This document shows positions 12,885-20,819 of a stretch of 23,768 nt of DNA, one piece after another. The stretch is from a virus, in IMG/VR virus record IMGVR_UViG_3300025525_000035, positions 1 through 23,768 of that record; one strand, given 5' to 3'. Within the stretch, counting starts at the first letter, position 1. Every line of letters starts with the position of its first letter. A model generated the notes under the pieces. The model had not been told where the DNA came from. It saw nothing but the letters and a program-made list of their open reading frames with translations, and did not search any database. Made by a program: the position numbers and the translations under genes.

Positions 12885-14404
12885 GTATTTTTAGCGGAAC
12901 CACCCCACAACTCTACCTGATGCGCGCACAACTGATTGCACAGCTACGCGAACAGGAGGCCTCGCCGGCCGACTGGTATCGGATGCTGGAAGCGTACTAC
13001 TTTGCCAACGGCCTGTATGAGCAGTTGCAGACCTGGCTGTATGAAAACGCCATCTGGACGCCCGGCATGAAGCCCTTGCGCAACCCTGCCAGCCGGGTGG
13101 TTGAGTTTCACGTCACCCACCTGTGGCCCGGGCCGCTCGACAAGGCCCTGCCCATCGTTGCCAACAACAAGCGAATCGTCGAACCAATACAGCAGGTGTG
13201 GGCGTGGTCAAACTGGGGGCGCAAGAAGCAATTGGCCACTCGTTGGTATGCAACCTTTGGGGACTGGTTTTGCAAGGTGGCCACCCGCTCCAAGGTGCTC
13301 TCGCTGACCGCCGACGGGGAAGAAAAACGAAAAGTCGAGCGGGTTTTCCTGCAAAACATCAAGCCGGAAGTGGTGACCGATTTCGATATCGACGAGCGCG
13401 GGTTTGTCATCTTCATCCGCCTGGACATCCCCAAGGAAGACAACGAAATGCACACAGAAGTGTGGAGCAAGGCCGGCTATTGGCTTTACATCCACGAAAA
13501 GAGCGCGGGGGAAGACCTGGACAAACTGGGAGAGCCGGTCGAGTACCGCCCGCTGTCGGCATTCGGGATTGATTTTGTTCCCTTTGTGCATGCCCAGTTT
13601 ATGGACGTCGGCGAGAAACGCGGCGTCGGCTCTTATGTATTGGCCCTGGACAAAATCGACGAAGCCAATCGCATGGCAACGCGCCTGCACCAGCTGATTT
13701 TCCGCTTTGGCAAGCCGACGAAGGCGCTGCTGGCCAACGGGAACGACCCAACGGGCCGGCCATTGCCGCCGGTGAAACTGTCTAACCAGTCGGACGATGG
13801 GAAGACCGAAGAGCATGACGACGATGTCATCTCCATGCCAGGCACATCGAAGGTGGAATACCTGATTGCGAACATCAACTACGACGCGCATCTGAAAGCC
13901 ATCGAAGCTCAGTTACGGGAACTGGAAGAAGACCTGCCCGAATTGAGTTACTACCGCCTGAAGGATTTCGGAGCCAACATCTCAGGGCGGGCAGTGAGAA
14001 CGCTGCTTTCCCATGCCATCGACCGCGCCCTCGAGGCGCGTGGAAACATTGAAGACGCGCTGGCACGGGCCAACATGATGGCCCTAACGATTGGCGCAAA
14101 GGCCGGCTTGTTTAAAGACATCGGCACTTATGAAAACGGGGATTTCGAGCACACCTTTGCAGAGCGCGATGTGATTTCGCCCAGCGCCTTCGAGGATGCC
14201 GAAACCATCAAGACCGAAGTTGGCGCGAATATTCCGCTCGTGACGTCGGTCCGCCGGCGCGGATGGTCTGAGGCCGAGATAGCACAAATGGCGAAGGATA
14301 AACAGGCGCAGCAAGACCAGGAGCAGGTGAGCCTGGCACAGGCCCTGCTCGAAGCCGAGCGCCGGCGCGACCAGAACCAGACGGCAGGAGATCCCGATGC
14401 CTGA
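12881..14404 (+). CDS. Portal protein (SPP1 gp6-like)
   Basis: This 507-residue protein is the dodecameric portal through which DNA enters and leaves the head. It resembles SPP1-type portals: an N-terminal helical region (YRMLEAYYFANGLYEQLQTW), a beta-rich clip/wing region (FDIDERGFVIFIRLDIPKED) and a C-terminal stem/crown with LSYYRLKDFGANISGRAVRT (broken here) and AIDRALEARGN (residues about 350-400). A disordered charged stretch (SDDGKTEEHDDD) lies near residue 305-315. Length is typical. It follows terminase and the metalloprotein and precedes MuF, the usual head-gene order. Confidence 0.85.
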   Translation: MSIFSGTTPQLYLMRAQLIAQLREQEASPADWYRMLEAYYFANGLYEQLQTWLYENAIWTPGMKPLRNPASRVVEFHVTHLWPGPLDKALPIVANNKRIVEPIQQVWAWSNWGRKKQLATRWYATFGDWFCKVATRSKVLSLTADGEEKRKVERVFLQNIKPEVVTDFDIDERGFVIFIRLDIPKEDNEMHTEVWSKAGYWLYIHEKSAGEDLDKLGEPVEYRPLSAFGIDFVPFVHAQFMDVGEKRGVGSYVLALDKIDEANRMATRLHQLIFRFGKPTKALLANGNDPTGRPLPPVKLSNQSDDGKTEEHDDDVISMPGTSKVEYLIANINYDAHLKAIEAQLRELEEDLPELSYYRLKDFGANISGRAVRTLLSHAIDRALEARGNIEDALARANMMALTIGAKAGLFKDIGTYENGDFEHTFAERDVISPSAFEDAETIKTEVGANIPLVTSVRRRGWSEAEIAQMAKDKQAQQDQEQVSLAQALLEAERRRDQNQTAGDPDA

Positions 14405-15413
14405 CCCTTATGTCGTCCGGGTGATGCGCCAGTTCAAGGCCGACCTGTTCCTGCGTGAGCGCGAGCAGGTGACTGAGATGACCCGTCGCTGGCTATCGAT
14501 GGAAAACGCCCTTCAGGACGCTTTCGCAGGCCTGGCGCTCGAAATCGACCAGTACCGCTTCGAGGAAGCCGACGACGTTATACCAGCCTGGAAGATAAAG
14601 CAGATGGCTCGCTACCGTTCCCTGCTCGACCAGGTGCGCGTGGAAATCGAACGCTACAACGGATATGCAAACGGAACCATCCAGGCCAGGCAGTTGGAGT
14701 TTGCCAACCTTGGCATTCAACACGGTGCGGAGGCCATCCAGGTCTATTACGCCACTTTTGGCCGGGTCGCCGGTGCGTTCAATGTGCTGCCCGTAAGCGC
14801 GGTGGAGTACATGGTCGGCCTGGCCGGCGACGGCAGCCCACTTCACAAGCTGCTCTCTGCGTCTTTTGGTGATTCTGTGGATGGAATCACCAACGAACTG
14901 CTCAAGGCCGTGACGATGGGCCTGAACCCGCGCGAAACCGCCCGCGCAATGGCCAAAGGCTTCGGCGTCGGCCTCGACCGCGCTCTCAACATCGCCCGCA
15001 CGGAGCAGTTGCGCACGTACCGGGAGAGCAACCGGGAAACATATCGCTATAGCGGGCTGGTCGGCGGATACAAACGGCTGTCGGCCAGGGATGGCAGGGT
15101 GTGCGCGGCCTGCCTGTTCGCCGACGACGGCAAGGTGCTCGACCTGGGTATTTCCTTCGAGGAGCATCCGCAGGGCCGCTGCACGCTGGTGCCGGTGGTG
15201 AAGGGGCTTCCGGTTGTCCAGTGGGAAAGCGGAATCACCTGGTTCATGGCCCAGGGCGCGGGCGTGCAGTCCAATATCCTGGGGCCAGGCAAATACGAAG
15301 CCTGGAAGGATGACCGTTTTGACCTGGCCGACGTGGTGAAGCGGCGCGAGAACGAAACCTGGGGCGCTTCGCTCGTCCCGGCAAGTCTCGCAGAGCTGGT
15401 CGGCAACAATTAG
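14397..15413 (+). CDS. Minor head protein, MuF domain (SPP1 gp7-like)
   Basis: This 338-residue protein carries a MuF domain at about residues 180-270. The signature includes ALNIARTEQLRTYRESNRE, then GGYKRLSARDGRVCAACLFADDG (broken as YKRLSARDGRVCAAC, with the two Cys), and HPQGRCTLVPV. Such proteins attach near the portal inside the head and may be ejected with DNA. The N-terminal part is helical and shows no toxin domain. The C-terminal part after residue 280 (NILGPGKYEAWK) is short. AGGAG stands upstream of ATG 14397, with an eight-base overlap with the portal gene. Confidence 0.88.
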   Translation: MPDPYVVRVMRQFKADLFLREREQVTEMTRRWLSMENALQDAFAGLALEIDQYRFEEADDVIPAWKIKQMARYRSLLDQVRVEIERYNGYANGTIQARQLEFANLGIQHGAEAIQVYYATFGRVAGAFNVLPVSAVEYMVGLAGDGSPLHKLLSASFGDSVDGITNELLKAVTMGLNPRETARAMAKGFGVGLDRALNIARTEQLRTYRESNRETYRYSGLVGGYKRLSARDGRVCAACLFADDGKVLDLGISFEEHPQGRCTLVPVVKGLPVVQWESGITWFMAQGAGVQSNILGPGKYEAWKDDRFDLADVVKRRENETWGASLVPASLAELVGNN

Positions 15414-15488
15414 GAGATTCCAGCCGACAGGCTGTTACTCAATTCAATCAAACGTCCACCGGACGGCATAAACGAGGAGAAAGAAACC
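15414..15488 (+). promoter_or_regulatory. Leader before the scaffold gene with two small hairpins
   Basis: This 75-base gap carries CAGCC-GACA-GGCTG at 15421-15434 and CGTCC-ACC-GGACG at 15453-15465, then AGGAG at 15475-15479. It is the longest gap inside the head cluster, at the point where expression should rise for scaffold and capsid. No T-tract or clear promoter is visible. Confidence 0.35.
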
Positions 15489-16124
15489 ATGAAACACAGA
15501 ACCTGGATGTTGAAGTACGCGCCCGGCCTTCGCTTCGAAGCGGACAAGGGCAAAGGCGGCGGCAAGCCGGCTGGAGACGGGAACGAACCCGGTGAAGGCG
15601 ATCAGGAAGAAGAAACCCCTGACGCCGATAAAAAGAAGGAAAAGCCAGCCGACGAAAAGAAGTTCTCGCAGGCAGAACTTGACGCCATCGTGCAGGACCG
15701 TCTCGCCCGCGAGAAGAAAAAGCAGGATGACGCCGCCGACAAAGCCCGCAAGGAAGCCGAGGAAACCGCCCTGCTCGAAAACCAGAAGTTCCAGGAACTG
15801 GCTGAAGAGCGCGCGAAAACCATTGCCGAACTGGAGCCTTTCAAGGAACAACTCGACGGCGCCAACGAGACCATCGAGCGCTACAAAGGCGCGCTGGACA
15901 AGTATCTCGAAGCCGAGAAGAAGGACCTGCCCAAGCACGTTCTCGCGCTCCTGGAAAAACTCGACCCGGTCGAGCAGATGGATTACATCGCGGCCAACCG
16001 GGAGGAGCTCGGCAAAGGGCCGGAAGGCATTCCCCCAAGTCCGAATCCGAAAGAGAAAAAACTCTCGGACGAGGAACGCGAGCGAGCTCGTAAGGAGCAA
16101 GGCTCACTTTACTCACGATATTAG
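15489..16124 (+). CDS. Capsid scaffolding protein
   Basis: This 211-residue protein is highly charged and almost entirely helical, as in phage GP20-type scaffolds. An N-terminal disordered region rich in Gly, Glu and Lys (about residues 18-55) leads into FSQAELDAIVQDRLAREKKK, the common scaffold motif, and then a long coiled coil (about 75-150) with KFQELAEERAKTIAELEPF. The C-terminus is basic (SDEERERARKEQG) and probably touches the capsid protein. The typical position, immediately before the decoration and capsid genes, supports the call. AGGAG nine bases before the ATG defines the start. Confidence 0.88.
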   Translation: MKHRTWMLKYAPGLRFEADKGKGGGKPAGDGNEPGEGDQEEETPDADKKKEKPADEKKFSQAELDAIVQDRLAREKKKQDDAADKARKEAEETALLENQKFQELAEERAKTIAELEPFKEQLDGANETIERYKGALDKYLEAEKKDLPKHVLALLEKLDPVEQMDYIAANREELGKGPEGIPPSPNPKEKKLSDEERERARKEQGSLYSRY

Positions 16125-16143
16125 TTGCTAAAGGAGCAACCCC

Positions 16144-16560
16144 ATGACCGATATTACCCTTGTTACCGCCAATAAGGTGGATGTGGTGGAAAGCATCATC
16201 CAGATGACGCTGCCCGCTGCCGAAGCCCTGGCCCCCGGGGATGCTGTCCGCCTGGACACTTCCACCGGCAAATTCACCAAGGCCAACGGCACCACCGCTG
16301 CCGAGGCCCGCATTTACGGCATTGCCGTCGGCCAGCACGCTGTGCCTGCCGGCATGCCCGTGACAGCCATCCGCAAAGGTGTGCTGACCGGCCACGATTT
16401 GTCAGGCCTGGCCTATGATAAAGCCGTCCTGCTCTCCGACACCGACGGGGCGCTGGCCGACACGGCCGGCACTGTCTCTGTCACGGTTGGCCGGGTTATC
16501 CCCGGCACTTCTTCGCCGCTTGGCTCGGCCTACGACAAGCTGCTGTTCGTTGACCTGTAG
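16144..16560 (+). CDS. Head decoration/stabilisation protein (DUF2190-like)
   Basis: This 138-residue all-beta protein lies directly upstream of the capsid gene. Features are PAAEALAPGDAVRLDTSTG (about 24-42), RIYGIAVGQHAVPAGMPVTAI (57-77, broken here as IYGIAVGQHAVPAGM) and ALADTAGTVSVTVGRVIPG (about 103-121). The repeated pattern of Ala/Gly/Val-rich strands with GxAVG and AGxxVTV turns matches DUF2190/lambda D-type decoration proteins. AAAGGAG precedes the ATG. It is expected to bind the outside of the capsid after expansion. Confidence 0.7.
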   Translation: MTDITLVTANKVDVVESIIQMTLPAAEALAPGDAVRLDTSTGKFTKANGTTAAEARIYGIAVGQHAVPAGMPVTAIRKGVLTGHDLSGLAYDKAVLLSDTDGALADTAGTVSVTVGRVIPGTSSPLGSAYDKLLFVDL

Positions 16561-16571
16561 GAAGGTGTGAC

Positions 16572-17633
16572 ATGACTTTACTTTACGGTTTTCAAGCCCT
16601 GAAAGACCTGGTGAACCGCCGCGTGACCGAAGTTGGCGTCGAGGTTGTTGCAAAGGCCATCGATGCAACGGTTGCCGAGCACAACCGCCAGATGGACGCG
16701 CTTAACCGCATCCTGGTCGAAAAGACCACCGAATTCAAGACCGTTTTCAAGAGCGCGACGCACGCACGCCTGCAGCCGCTCGACGAGAATGGCCGCGCCC
16801 GGCCCATCAAGCCGTCCGGCAAGTACGACCTGGCATACCCCATCCTGTCTGCCGGTACGGCCTGGGGCAATACGCGCATTTCGCGCGAGAAAATGACCGT
16901 CCAGGATGCCAATGATGTGACGGCCATGCTCATCAGTGCCGACATCCGCTGGATGCGCGACCACCTGCTGGGCACCATCTTCGACAACGTCGGCTGGAAT
17001 TTCCCGGACGACGAGCACGGCACGCTGGCCGTGAAAGGCCCGGCCAACGGCGATGCCACTATCTACACCATCCTGAGCGGAGCCGACCAGGGCGCGACCG
17101 ACAACCACTTCAAGGCCCAGGCTTCGGCCATCGACAACTCGAACAATCCGTTTGCCGCGGATTACGAAGAGTTGATGGAGCACCCCGAGAACGCCGGCGA
17201 AGCGGTTGCTTTCGTCTCGACCAGCATCAAGGCGTCCATCGAAGGGCTGACCAACTTCAAGGAACCGCGCGACATGAACATCCAGACCGGTTCCGGCACG
17301 GATGTTCTGGTCGGCACGCTGGGCATCCAGACGCCCGGCAAGCTGGTGGGCTACATCGACAAGGTTTGGATTGTCGAGTGGCAATCTGTGCCGAGCGGCT
17401 ACTACTTCATGACCGCCACCCAGGCCGACGCTCCTATTCGGCAGCGCGAACATCCTGAAGCGTCTCTGCGCGGCTTCTCGCGCGTGGCTGAGCGCAACGA
17501 CCACCCGTTCTACGAGAGCCAGTATGAGCGCCACGCCGGCTTTGGCGCGTGGAATCGCGTTGGCCTGGTGGTGCGCCGCATTGGCAACGGCACGTATGCG
17601 GTCCCGACCGGCTACACCGTTCCGATGCCCTAA
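16572..17633 (+). CDS. Major capsid protein
   Basis: This 353-residue protein sits where the major capsid gene is expected, between decoration and connector genes, with strong AGGAAGG before its ATG. An N-terminal helical part (VAEHNRQMDALNRILVEKT) is followed by an elongated beta region with KYDLAYPILSAGTAWG, a long loop with GATDNHFKAQASAIDN, and a C-terminal part with ISREKM-like basic patches and RQREHPEASLRGFSRVAERN (broken as HPEASLRGFSRV). The pattern is that of HK97-fold proteins, though too divergent to assign a subfamily by eye. No protease domain is fused. Confidence 0.85.
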   Translation: MTLLYGFQALKDLVNRRVTEVGVEVVAKAIDATVAEHNRQMDALNRILVEKTTEFKTVFKSATHARLQPLDENGRARPIKPSGKYDLAYPILSAGTAWGNTRISREKMTVQDANDVTAMLISADIRWMRDHLLGTIFDNVGWNFPDDEHGTLAVKGPANGDATIYTILSGADQGATDNHFKAQASAIDNSNNPFAADYEELMEHPENAGEAVAFVSTSIKASIEGLTNFKEPRDMNIQTGSGTDVLVGTLGIQTPGKLVGYIDKVWIVEWQSVPSGYYFMTATQADAPIRQREHPEASLRGFSRVAERNDHPFYESQYERHAGFGAWNRVGLVVRRIGNGTYAVPTGYTVPMP

Positions 17634-17646
17634 TCCGAACTGAACT

Positions 17647-17676
17647 CCTGGCCTGCCGGATAACTGGCAGGCCAGG
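17647..17676 (+). terminator. Perfect 11-bp hairpin after the major capsid gene
   Basis: CCTGGCCTGCC (17647-17657) and GGCAGGCCAGG (17666-17676) pair perfectly around an 8-base loop. No T-tract follows; the next ribosome site comes immediately after. It is likely an attenuator or a 3'-end stabiliser that keeps capsid mRNA abundant relative to downstream genes. Confidence 0.6.
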
Positions 17677-17689
17677 GGAAAGGTAGACC

Positions 17690-18205
17690 ATGCACTCACG
17701 AATTTATGCAGAACGATTTGACCTGGCGCTCAAGAAGCTGGCCGACGCGGTGGAAAAACTGGCCGAAAGGGGCCTGGTGCAGGCTGAGCCGATGCCGGTC
17801 GAGCGCGACCCGCGCATTCTGGAACTTCGCCGGCTGGAATATGCCGCCGATGTGTTGGGCCAATTGGCCGAAAACGATGGCTTGACGGTTGTGGAGACCG
17901 AAGTTGAACAGCTTGACGAGCCGACCGGCGAACCTGAAGGCGAACAGCCTGACAAGCCGGCTGGCGAATCCGAAGGCGAAAAGGCCGACGAGCCGACCGG
18001 CGAACCCAAAGGCGAAGTGCCTGACGAGCCGACCGGCGAACCCGAAGGCGAAGTGCCCGAATCTGCTCCAGCAGAAGGTGATTCTCCCGCGGTCGATGAT
18101 ATCGCCGCTATGGAAGCCGAAATGGCCGACGAGCCGACCGGCGAAGCCGAAGTGCCCAAATCCAAAAGGGCATCGAAGGCGGCCAAGGCTGGCAAGGAAG
18201 GCTGA
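17690..18205 (+). CDS. Acidic protein with tandem 12-residue repeats
   Basis: This 171-residue protein has a helical N-terminus (FDLALKKLADAVEKLAERG) and a repeat region of four 12-residue units at residues 76-123: DEPTGEPEGEQP, DKPAGESEGEKA, DEPTGEPKGEVP and DEPTGEPEGEVP. A shortened copy (DEPTGEAEVP) lies at about 147-156. The C-terminus is basic (KSKRASKAAKAGK). It is immediately downstream of the capsid gene and its hairpin. It is likely a disordered, acidic accessory of the head or connector. No known family. The DNA encoding the repeats (17915-18058) is a true tandem array with a 36-bp period. Confidence 0.65.
   Translation: MHSRIYAERFDLALKKLADAVEKLAERGLVQAEPMPVERDPRILELRRLEYAADVLGQLAENDGLTVVETEVEQLDEPTGEPEGEQPDKPAGESEGEKADEPTGEPKGEVPDEPTGEPEGEVPESAPAEGDSPAVDDIAAMEAEMADEPTGEAEVPKSKRASKAAKAGKEG
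17915..18058 (+). repeat. Tandem 36-bp repeats (4 units) encoding an acidic repeat
   Basis: Four 36-bp units run from 17915 to 18058, each encoding DEPTGEPEGExP-like sequence, and a truncated copy occurs about 70 bases further on. Length variation by slippage or recombination is expected. They lie inside the acidic protein gene after the capsid. Confidence 0.8.
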
Positions 18206-18207
18206 CC

Positions 18208-18627
18208 GTGCCCATTCCAACCGCGTACACCGAAGAAGCCCTGGGTGAGTATATGCTCACCATCCTGGGCGTCGTCGGCCAGGTGCTCCAGTACACGTCT
18301 GCCAGTTTCGACGAAGAAATCGCCGACACCCTGCTGGCTTACGGTGTAGCCAATATTGCGCAGGCAACCGATATCAAGAAGTTGCGCGCCCTGGCCAAGG
18401 TGGCCGCCTGGCAGAAAGCAAACGCTGACCTGGTCGCGTTCTACGACTACCAGGCCGACGGCGGCAAGTTCGACCGCTCACAGATGCAGGCGATGGCTGA
18501 AAAGGCTCTTGCCCAGGCACAAACCGGCGCGCTTGCCTACGACCCCAACTACCAGGCACAGGTGACGCGCGAGAGACCGGTCAACGACCCCTACCGGTAC
18601 ATTCCGGACGAAGAAAGAACGTTGTAA
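18208..18627 (+). CDS. Head-tail connector / adaptor protein
   Basis: This 139-residue, helix-rich protein starts at a GTG supported by AAGGAAGG. Its composition (EEALGEYMLTILGVVGQVL, a DEEIADTLLAYGV helix and KKLRALAKVAAWQKANADL) fits the small gp6/gp15-type adaptor ring proteins that sit under the portal. Position after the capsid cluster and before head-closure and tail-terminator genes is standard. The C-terminus ends in a Pro/Tyr-rich tail (VNDPYRYIPDEER). Confidence 0.6.
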   Translation: MPIPTAYTEEALGEYMLTILGVVGQVLQYTSASFDEEIADTLLAYGVANIAQATDIKKLRALAKVAAWQKANADLVAFYDYQADGGKFDRSQMQAMAEKALAQAQTGALAYDPNYQAQVTRERPVNDPYRYIPDEERTL

Positions 18628-18639
18628 AGGAGTCCTGAT

Positions 18640-18903
18640 ATGTGGGATGAGATTATCGAAACGGTGCGCCAGCACCTCAAACTGCAAGGCAAGGAACTGC
18701 CCGACGCGCTGCTGGTCGCCAGCGGCGATGCCTGGGAACGTGACTCGCAACAGGTCAAAGCCCTGGGCGAATTCCTGGCCGCCAACGGCATGGAACTGCC
18801 GGCCAACCTGGTCCCGTTTTCCGAACGCGGCAAGGTTGCCGAGTGGCTGCGCCGCAGCGCTGGCCAGGCAAGCCGGCGGGCCAAAGAAAGCGTGAAGGAG
18901 TAG
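18640..18903 (+). CDS. Small hypothetical protein in the connector block
   Basis: This 87-residue helical protein is not recognised. It begins MWDEIIETVRQHLKLQGKEL, has FLAANGMELPANLVPFSERG in its middle and ends basic (RRSAGQASRRAKESV). AAAGGAG precedes the ATG. The gap to the next start is three bases. It is probably part of the neck or a small tail accessory; no further evidence is available. Confidence 0.6.
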   Translation: MWDEIIETVRQHLKLQGKELPDALLVASGDAWERDSQQVKALGEFLAANGMELPANLVPFSERGKVAEWLRRSAGQASRRAKESVKE

Positions 18904-18906
18904 TCC

Positions 18907-19293
18907 ATGCCGCTTTTGTCTGCCGCCGAACTGGCCAGCATGCGAGCCGCCCAGGCCGACCACATGAACGATACCTGTGTGATCAGGGTCTATGGCTCGA
19001 CGACTGACGAAAACAACATGCCGAAGCCGGCCTACACTGCCGGCGCGCCAATGGCATGTGGGTTTCGGGCGCGCACGCCCAGGGAAGTGTTGCAGCGGGC
19101 CGAAGTGGCCATGTCGGACGGGGATGTTCGCTTGCCCGTCGGCACGACGCTAGACCGTCGCTCCCGCATCCGCATTACCCACCGGCACGGCCAGGCCCTC
19201 AGCCCCGCCCAGGACTATGAGATTGTCGGCGAGCCGCTTCGCGGGCCATCCGGCCTGGTGGTTCTGCTCAAACGCTCCACGGATGGCGCCTGA
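18907..19293 (+). CDS. Head closure (head-tail stopper) protein, SPP1 gp16-like
   Basis: This 128-residue protein is beta-rich after a short helix. DTCVIRVYG (about residues 22-30) starts the barrel, then ACGFRARTPREVLQRAEVAM, DVRLPVGTTLDRRSRIRITH and YEIVGEPLRGPSGLVVLL (about 99-122). The last motif (G-E-P-x4-G-P-S-x-L-V-V) and the RIRITHRHG strand are those of stopper proteins that close the head after packaging. The stop overlaps the next start by one base. Confidence 0.75.
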   Translation: MPLLSAAELASMRAAQADHMNDTCVIRVYGSTTDENNMPKPAYTAGAPMACGFRARTPREVLQRAEVAMSDGDVRLPVGTTLDRRSRIRITHRHGQALSPAQDYEIVGEPLRGPSGLVVLLKRSTDGA

Positions 19294-19685
19294 TGGCCGA
19301 AGTCAATGAAACCAAGACACTGGTTGATTTCCTTCTGGCTGCCGGTGGAGGGCTGACCAATCGCATCTATGGCGATACGGATGTGCCGCCCAGCGACTAC
19401 ACCCCGGCTGCGGGCCCGTGCATTTGCCTGGTTGTCCGGGGAGGAGATGCTGACGACGAAAGCGATGCAGTCAAGGAATGCTCCTTCCAGTTCAAAGTTT
19501 ACGGCCCGGACAGGCCGACGGCGCGCGCGGAAGCCCGCAAACTGCACGCTGTTTTACAGAACGCTAAAAGTTCCATCATCAAAAACGCCAGGCGCGAAAC
19601 CCAGCCGGTGACACTTGAAGAGCCTGAAAACGGCTGGATTTTTGCCCTGGTCTTTTACTCTGTTTTATTCACCAATGTAAGTTAG
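19293..19685 (+). CDS. Tail terminator / tail completion protein
   Basis: This 130-residue protein lies between the head-closure gene and the major tail protein gene, the usual tail-terminator slot. It is an alpha/beta fold: LVDFLLAAGGGLTNRIYGD, a strand CICLVVRGGDAD, then ECSFQFKVYGPDRPTARAEA and a helix ARKLHAVLQN, with a closing strand WIFALVFYSVLFT. The pattern (FQFKVYGPD, then ARKLHAVL) resembles lambda gpU/gp17-type caps. Start ATG overlaps the previous stop. Confidence 0.72.
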   Translation: MAEVNETKTLVDFLLAAGGGLTNRIYGDTDVPPSDYTPAAGPCICLVVRGGDADDESDAVKECSFQFKVYGPDRPTARAEARKLHAVLQNAKSSIIKNARRETQPVTLEEPENGWIFALVFYSVLFTNVS

Positions 19686-19694
19686 GAGGCCCAA

Positions 19695-20300
19695 ATGGCT
19701 GACCCCGTAGTAGGTAACATTTTCAAGTCCGGCGCGATTGTATGGCTTGCACCCGCCGGCGAGACCCTCCCGGTTGCAGATACCATCGCCGCCGGAGCCG
19801 CCTGGGGCGGCAACTGGTCGCGCGTTGGCTTCACAAAAGCCCCGGTGGCCGTGAAGTATGAAGACGAAGAGCACGACGTGGATGTCGAGGAGTTTTTGTC
19901 TTCAGTAGACCGCTACAAGATTAGCGAAAAAATCATGGTCGAGACCGTCCTGGCCGAACTGATCGCCGACTACCTGAAGCTGGGCATCGGCGGCACCGTG
20001 ACGACAGTCGCGGCCACATCCGAACTGGTCGGCAAAGACATCCTCGAGGCAGGCAACGACGCCATCAAGCCCAAGTACGTTGTTGGCTTCGAGGGAACGT
20101 ATGTGAACGCTGTCGGCCTTACCCTGCCTGTGCGCTTTTTCGTGCATCGCGCGACCGTCAAACTCAACGGCGAATTGACGTTCTCGAAGAAGAACGGCGA
20201 TTACACCGGCGTTCCGCTGCAGGTGTCCGGGCTGGCCAACACTGCCAGCAATGGCCGGCTGTTCAAGTTCGAGCGTGTAACCGCGCCGAAGATAGCCTAA
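19695..20300 (+). CDS. Major tail (tube) protein
   Basis: This 201-residue protein is beta-rich and sits just before the tail chaperone, as expected for the tail tube. The layout is WLAPAGETLPVADTIAAGAAW near the start, WSRVGFTKAPVAVKYEDEEH, a helix SEKIMVETVLAELIADYLKL and a C-terminal barrel with ATVKLNGELTFSKKNGDY and a closing FKFERV. AGGAGG precedes the ATG. A strong hairpin follows, similar to the one after the capsid gene, consistent with high expression. Confidence 0.82.
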   Translation: MADPVVGNIFKSGAIVWLAPAGETLPVADTIAAGAAWGGNWSRVGFTKAPVAVKYEDEEHDVDVEEFLSSVDRYKISEKIMVETVLAELIADYLKLGIGGTVTTVAATSELVGKDILEAGNDAIKPKYVVGFEGTYVNAVGLTLPVRFFVHRATVKLNGELTFSKKNGDYTGVPLQVSGLANTASNGRLFKFERVTAPKIA

Positions 20301-20305
20301 TCAAT

Positions 20306-20334
20306 CCGTCGGCGTGAACCCATCGCGCCGACGG
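20306..20334 (+). terminator. 9-bp hairpin after the major tail protein gene
   Basis: CCGTCGGCG (20306-20314) and CGCCGACGG (20326-20334) pair perfectly around an 11-base loop. No T-tract follows. Like the hairpin after the capsid gene, it may limit read-through or protect the abundant upstream transcript. Confidence 0.55.
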
Positions 20335-20360
20335 CCCGCAATCATTCCCTGGAGTTATTC

Positions 20361-20819
20361 ATGAACGAAGTCACTGTAACACTCGGTAACAAGGACTACA
20401 CCATCAAGCAACTGCCCATCCGCGCCAACCGCGAGTGGCGCGCCAGGTTCAATGAGCCGGTCAATAAGCTGCTCTCGGCCTTCCAGGACGTCGGTAAGGT
20501 TTCCAACACTGAATTCGAGGGTGGCAGGGACCTGATGCAAAAAATCGGCGGCCTGTTGCTGGCCCGCGCGAGCGATGTGGCCGGCGTTTTGCTTGAGTCT
20601 ATGGAATTGGTGCTGGACGGGCTTTTTTCTTATTCCCCTGAGCTGCAGGCCGACCGGGAACGCATCGAGACCACGGCCACGGACGATGAAGCCATGAAAG
20701 CCTTCGTCGAGGTGCTGAAAATCGCCTACCCTTTTGGGCGCTTGATGAACCTGGCCGGCCAGATTGGCCAAACGGACAAAGAGACTTCGCCGAGCTCGCC
20801 CGAGCCGAGTGGCGAGTAG
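20361..20819 (+). CDS. Tail assembly chaperone, short form (gpG-like)
   Basis: This 152-residue protein is the zero-frame product. It begins with a small beta element (VTVTLGNKDYTIKQLPIRA), then helices typical of siphophage chaperones (LMQKIGGLLLARASDV, GVLLESMELVLDGLF). It ends SSPEPSGE. It lies between major tail and tape measure genes, where lambda G and its relatives are found. A slippery site at 20729-20735 allows a longer -1 product that shares its first 125 residues. Both forms are expected to coat the tape measure protein during tail assembly. Confidence 0.82.
   Translation: MNEVTVTLGNKDYTIKQLPIRANREWRARFNEPVNKLLSAFQDVGKVSNTEFEGGRDLMQKIGGLLLARASDVAGVLLESMELVLDGLFSYSPELQADRERIETTATDDEAMKAFVEVLKIAYPFGRLMNLAGQIGQTDKETSPSSPEPSGE

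Noticed and set aside
20623-20640. T6 run in the chaperone gene as the slippery site
   Set aside because: It is out of register for X XXY YYZ, and the -1 frame has a stop (20687-20689) downstream of it.
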